Below, in pieces: positions 60,611-64,000 of a stretch of DNA of 64,000 nt. The stretch is from NCBI GenBank assembly GCA_903927615.1, contig CAIYNU010000022.1:1-64000 (forward strand). Direction: 5' to 3'. The notes beneath the pieces were generated by a model. It had not been told where the DNA came from and ran no database searches. It worked only from the letters and a program-made list of their open reading frames with translations. How positions within the stretch are numbered: position 1 is the stretch's first letter; each line of letters begins with the position of its first letter. The DNA is from an uncultured Rhodospirillales bacterium. Lineage in GTDB: Bacteria > Pseudomonadota > Alphaproteobacteria > Azospirillales > Azospirillaceae. A program made the position numbers and the translations under genes.

Positions 60611-62410
60611 ATGCCCCGCTACCAGGCCCCTTTGGCCGAAATCCGCTTCATCCTGAGCGACCTGCTCCAGGTTGAGCAACTGGCGGCATTGCCCGGCTAC
60701 CAGGACGCGACACCCGACCTGCTCTTCCCGGTCATCGCCGCGGGAGCGCGCCTGTGCGAAGACGTGCTGTTTCCGCTGAACCAGAGCGGCGACGCCGAGG
60801 GCTGTCGACTCGAGGACGGCCGGGTGTTCACGCCCGCCGGTTTCCCGGCCGCCTACCGGGCCTATGCCGGGGGCGGCTGGAGCGGGCTGGCCTGTGCCCC
60901 CGAAGACGGCGGCATGGGCCTGCCCGAACTGGTTTATTTCGTCATGGAGGAGATGGTCAGCTCGGCCAATCTTGCCTTCGGCATCTATCCCGGACTCAGC
61001 CGCGGCGTTTACAACGCGGTCCGGCGCCATGGCAGCGAACCCCTCAAGCGCCTGGTGCTGCCGCGACTGGCCGACGGCTCGTGGGCCGGGACCATGTGCC
61101 TGACCGAGCCCCAGGCTGGCACCGATCTCGGGCTGGTGCGGACCCGGGCCGAGCCGGACGAGCACGGCACCTACCGCATCACCGGCACCAAGATTTTCAT
61201 TTCGGCCGGCGACCACGACCTGACCGCCAATATCCTTCATTTGGTGCTGGCCCGACTGCCCGGCGCGCCCGCCCACAGCCGCGGCATCAGCCTGTTCCTG
61301 GTGCCGAAACGTCTGGTGGTGGACGACCGGGGCACCCTGGGCGCCGCCAACGCGGTTTCATGCGGCGGGATCGAACACAAGATGGGGATTCGCGGCTCCA
61401 GCACCTGTGTGCTCAACTTTGACGGCGCCACCGGCTGGCTGGTCGGTCAGGCCCATAAGGGGTTGCCGGCCATGTTCACCATGATGAACGCCGCCCGCCT
61501 GGCGGTCGGCCTCCAGGGCTTGGGACTGGCCGAAGTCGCCACCCAAAACGCGCTGGCCTACGCCCGGGAACGGCTCCAGGGCCGGGCCCTGAAGGGTGCC
61601 CGTGATCCCGAGCAGCCCGCCGACCCGCTGATCGTCCACCCCGACATCCGGCGCATGCTGTTGACCATGAAGGCCTACAACGAGGGCGGGCGGGCGCTGG
61701 CCTACTGGATCGGCTTCCACATTGACCTCGAGGCCCGCCATTCCGACCCCAAGGTTCGGGAGGCCGCGGGCGAGCTGGTGGCGCTGATGATTCCCATTCT
61801 GAAAGCTTTGCTTACCGATTTGGGCTTCGACGTCACCAATCTCGCGCTCCAGATTTACGGCGGCCACGGCTACATCCGGGACAACGGCATCGAACAGTAT
61901 GTGCGGGACGCCCGCATCACCCAGATCTACGAGGGCGCTAACGGCATCCAGGCCCTGGATCTGGTCGGGCGCAAGCTGCCCCAGGCCACCGGCCGGCTGT
62001 TGCGCCATTTCTGCCACCCCCTGGCCGCGGAACTGGAGGAGTTCCGCCGCGACGGCGCCGACCCGGCGCTGGCGGCCCTGGCCGCACCGCTCGCCAAGGC
62101 CTTCGGACGGCTCCAACACGCCACCGTCACCATCGCGTTCCGAGGCCTGGTCGATCCCGACCAGGCCGCCGCCGCGGCAACCGACTATCTGCGCCTGTTC
62201 GGCCTGGTGGCCCTGGGCGCCCTATGGTTGCGGATGGCACGGGTGGCCCAAGAAAAGCTCCTGGCTGGCTCCGAAGACCCGCTTTATCGCGGCAAGCTGG
62301 ATACCGCCCGCTTCTTCATGGCAAAATTGCTGCCCCAGACCGGGGCGCTGTTCGCCGCGATTCAAGCCGGCGGCGACGTGGTGATGGCGCCAGACGATGC
62401 GGCGTTTTGA
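60611..62410 (+). CDS. Acyl-CoA dehydrogenase (long type)
   Basis: A 599-residue FAD enzyme for the first step of beta-oxidation. FAD and substrate motifs: MCLTEPQAGTDLGLVRT, GTKIFISAGDHDL, and the catalytic Glu in QIYEGANGIQALDLVGRKL. The extra 120-residue C-terminal domain (RGKLDTARFFMAKLLPQTGAL) is typical of the roughly 600-residue class. AAAGGGAG is 7 bases before the ATG. Last gene of the MerR-thiolase-FadN-dehydrogenase cluster. Confidence 0.95.
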   Translation: MPRYQAPLAEIRFILSDLLQVEQLAALPGYQDATPDLLFPVIAAGARLCEDVLFPLNQSGDAEGCRLEDGRVFTPAGFPAAYRAYAGGGWSGLACAPEDGGMGLPELVYFVMEEMVSSANLAFGIYPGLSRGVYNAVRRHGSEPLKRLVLPRLADGSWAGTMCLTEPQAGTDLGLVRTRAEPDEHGTYRITGTKIFISAGDHDLTANILHLVLARLPGAPAHSRGISLFLVPKRLVVDDRGTLGAANAVSCGGIEHKMGIRGSSTCVLNFDGATGWLVGQAHKGLPAMFTMMNAARLAVGLQGLGLAEVATQNALAYARERLQGRALKGARDPEQPADPLIVHPDIRRMLLTMKAYNEGGRALAYWIGFHIDLEARHSDPKVREAAGELVALMIPILKALLTDLGFDVTNLALQIYGGHGYIRDNGIEQYVRDARITQIYEGANGIQALDLVGRKLPQATGRLLRHFCHPLAAELEEFRRDGADPALAALAAPLAKAFGRLQHATVTIAFRGLVDPDQAAAAATDYLRLFGLVALGALWLRMARVAQEKLLAGSEDPLYRGKLDTARFFMAKLLPQTGALFAAIQAGGDVVMAPDDAAF

Positions 62411-62825
62411 ACACCGACATTGTTACGGACCCACAGTTTCGCCCTGGGATTTGAACTCAGAGCCGACCGGCTCGAAATGATAACGGTCTGAACTTGTTAG
62501 AGAATCGAATAACCAGACCGATCACTGCTTTCCCTTTGCATAATCGCTTGACAACGGACCGACTGCGGGGCATCTCCTAGCCGCCTCGCCTTGTTCCAAG
62601 GGACACCGGCCATGACCGTGGTCAACCGGAACGGCTTGGCTGCCTTACGATAACACCAGGGAATGGGAGCCGGTTCGGGTTTGGCCGGCTCATTTGGTTT
62701 GGGGATCAGGGAATCGTGGCGCAGGAGCGGCCTTTGGCGACCAAGGGCTTTACCCCTGCCCCCTCCGGGGCCGACGGCCCCGGATCCCGTGATGGGCAGC
62801 CCCGTGAAGTCACTGAGGAGACCTT
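62411..62825. other. Gene-free stretch before purB
   Basis: No supported gene. TTGACA at about 62549 could be a -35 element for purB. A T-arm-like palindrome at 62444-62460 is noted but no tRNA can be built around it. Confidence 0.4.
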
Positions 62826-64000
62826 ATGATCCCCCGCTACAGCCGTCCCGAGATGGCCCGCATCTGGGAACCGGAGAACCGGTTCCGTATCTGGTTCGAG
62901 ATCGAGGCCCATGCCTGCGATGCCCAAGCCGCGTTGGGGGTGATCCCCCAGGAGGCCGCCGCCGCGGTCTGGGCGCGGGGCCGGTTCGAGGTGGCCCGGA
63001 TCGACGAGATCGAGCGGGAGACCCGGCACGACGTCATCGCCTTCCTCACCAATCTGGCCGAACATGTGGGTCCCGAGGCCCGCTTCGTCCACCAGGGCAT
63101 GACCAGTTCGGACGTCCTCGATACCTGTCTCGCCGTGCAATTGACCCAGGCCACCGACCTGCTGCTGGCGGATCTTGACGGACTGCTGGCCGCGCTCCGG
63201 CGGCGGGCGGTGGAGCACCGGCATTCGGTCTGCATCGGCCGCAGCCACGGTATCCATGCCGAACCGACCACCTTCGGGCTCAAGCTCGCCGGCCATTATG
63301 CCGCCTTCCAGCGCAACCGCCAGCGGTTGACCACCGCACGTCAGGATATCGCCACCTGCGCCATTTCCGGCGCGGTGGGCACCTTCGCCACCATCGATCC
63401 CCGAGTCGAGGCCCATGTCGCCGCCAAGCTCGGACTTGCGATCGAACCGGTGTCGACCCAAGTCATCCCGCGCGACCGTCATGCTGCCTTCTTCGCCACT
63501 CTGGGCGTGATTGCCTCGTCGCTGGAGAATCTGGCCACCGAGATTCGCCATCTTCAACGTTCGGAGGTGCGAGAAGCCGAGGAGTTTTTCCACACCGGCC
63601 AGAAGGGCTCGTCCGCGATGCCCCACAAGCGCAACCCGGTGCTCTCGGAGAACCTGACCGGTCTCGCCCGGCTGGTGCGCGGCATGGTCATGCCCGCCCT
63701 GGAAAACGTGGCGCTGTGGCACGAGCGGGATATTTCCCATTCGTCGGTGGAACGGGTGATCGGACCGGATGCCACCATCGCCCTGGACTTCGCGCTGACC
63801 CGCGCCATCGGCCTGATCGATCGCCTGCTGGTCTATCCCGAGCAGATGCAACGCAACCTCAACAGTCAGGGCGGGCTGGTGTTTTCCCAGCGCATCCTGT
63901 TGGCGCTGACCCAGGCCGGCATGAGCCGCGAGGAGGCCTACGCCGCGGTCCAACGGAACGCCATGGCGGTATGGCAGGAGGGGGGCCAATTCCTGGACCG
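62826..64000 (+). CDS. purB: Adenylosuccinate lyase (cut by window end)
   Basis: The first 391 residues of a purine-synthesis enzyme (about 430 in total) that releases fumarate from SAICAR and adenylosuccinate. Conserved pieces: MIPRYSRPEMARIW at the start, TSSDVLDTCLAVQ, RSHGIHAEPTTFG and the flexible signature loop GSSAMPHKRNPV. Runs off the right edge without a stop. Confidence 0.97.
   Translation, partial: MIPRYSRPEMARIWEPENRFRIWFEIEAHACDAQAALGVIPQEAAAAVWARGRFEVARIDEIERETRHDVIAFLTNLAEHVGPEARFVHQGMTSSDVLDTCLAVQLTQATDLLLADLDGLLAALRRRAVEHRHSVCIGRSHGIHAEPTTFGLKLAGHYAAFQRNRQRLTTARQDIATCAISGAVGTFATIDPRVEAHVAAKLGLAIEPVSTQVIPRDRHAAFFATLGVIASSLENLATEIRHLQRSEVREAEEFFHTGQKGSSAMPHKRNPVLSENLTGLARLVRGMVMPALENVALWHERDISHSSVERVIGPDATIALDFALTRAIGLIDRLLVYPEQMQRNLNSQGGLVFSQRILLALTQAGMSREEAYAAVQRNAMAVWQEGGQFLD

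Noticed and set aside
62444-62460. tRNA T-arm-like palindrome before purB
   Set aside because: No acceptor, D- or anticodon arm could be placed around it; the stem has a mismatch.

Overview
The window reads as chromosome of a GC-rich alphaproteobacterium, most likely of the Rhodospirillales: MucR/Ros regulator, Hsp20 next to a DUF1150 protein with a ROSE-like leader, rplM-rpsI, a single LolC/E-type permease with LolD, many chemotaxis receptors, and elongator tRNA-Met of the alphaproteobacterial type. No species can be named from the sequence alone.

Positions 1 to about 16.5 kb look like an integrated, partly decayed genomic island next to a tRNA-Ser(CGA) gene. It holds remnants of IS630, IS21 and a conjugative relaxase, two tyrosine recombinases (one broken by a 23-bp tandem duplication), an AlpA-like HTH protein, a truncated prim-pol gene, an IS-truncated AAA+/M41 protease and a Phd-VapC toxin-antitoxin pair. 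Its main intact cargo is an RNA-repair and RNA-quality-control locus on the minus strand: rsr (Ro60/TROVE), then three predicted Y-RNA-like structured RNAs, rtcB (RNA ligase), rtcA (RNA 3'-phosphate cyclase) and a frameshifted cca (CCA-adding enzyme). The divergent rtcR gene encodes a sigma54 activator with a CARF-type sensor, and a near-consensus sigma54 promoter lies before rsr.

From 17 to 29 kb the sequence is core-like: tRNA-Pro, a DnaQ-like exonuclease, a tightly coupled minus-strand operon of three SPFH (HflK/HflC-like) membrane proteins and a CPC-type heavy-metal P-type ATPase, an NRAMP-type metal transporter behind a Fur-box-like site, an RMF/CrpP-like small protein and three exported proteins, one with a VHL beta domain-like module. 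At about 29 kb there is a Cas3 HD-domain stub followed by an IS4 transposase scrap, with no CRISPR array.

From 29.6 to 64 kb lie housekeeping and signalling genes: three methyl-accepting chemotaxis proteins, a globin-coupled diguanylate cyclase, tRNA-Met, mnmA, rph, a lytic transglycosylase lipoprotein, a thioesterase, rplM-rpsI with a strong terminator, argC, a gamma-carbonic-anhydrase family protein, mlaC, an ArsR-methyltransferase fusion coupled to metF, a FlaG-like protein, lolC/E and lolD, hsp20-DUF1150, leuD-leuB, a MerR-thiolase-FadN-type-acyl-CoA dehydrogenase beta-oxidation cluster, and the 5' part of purB running off the end.
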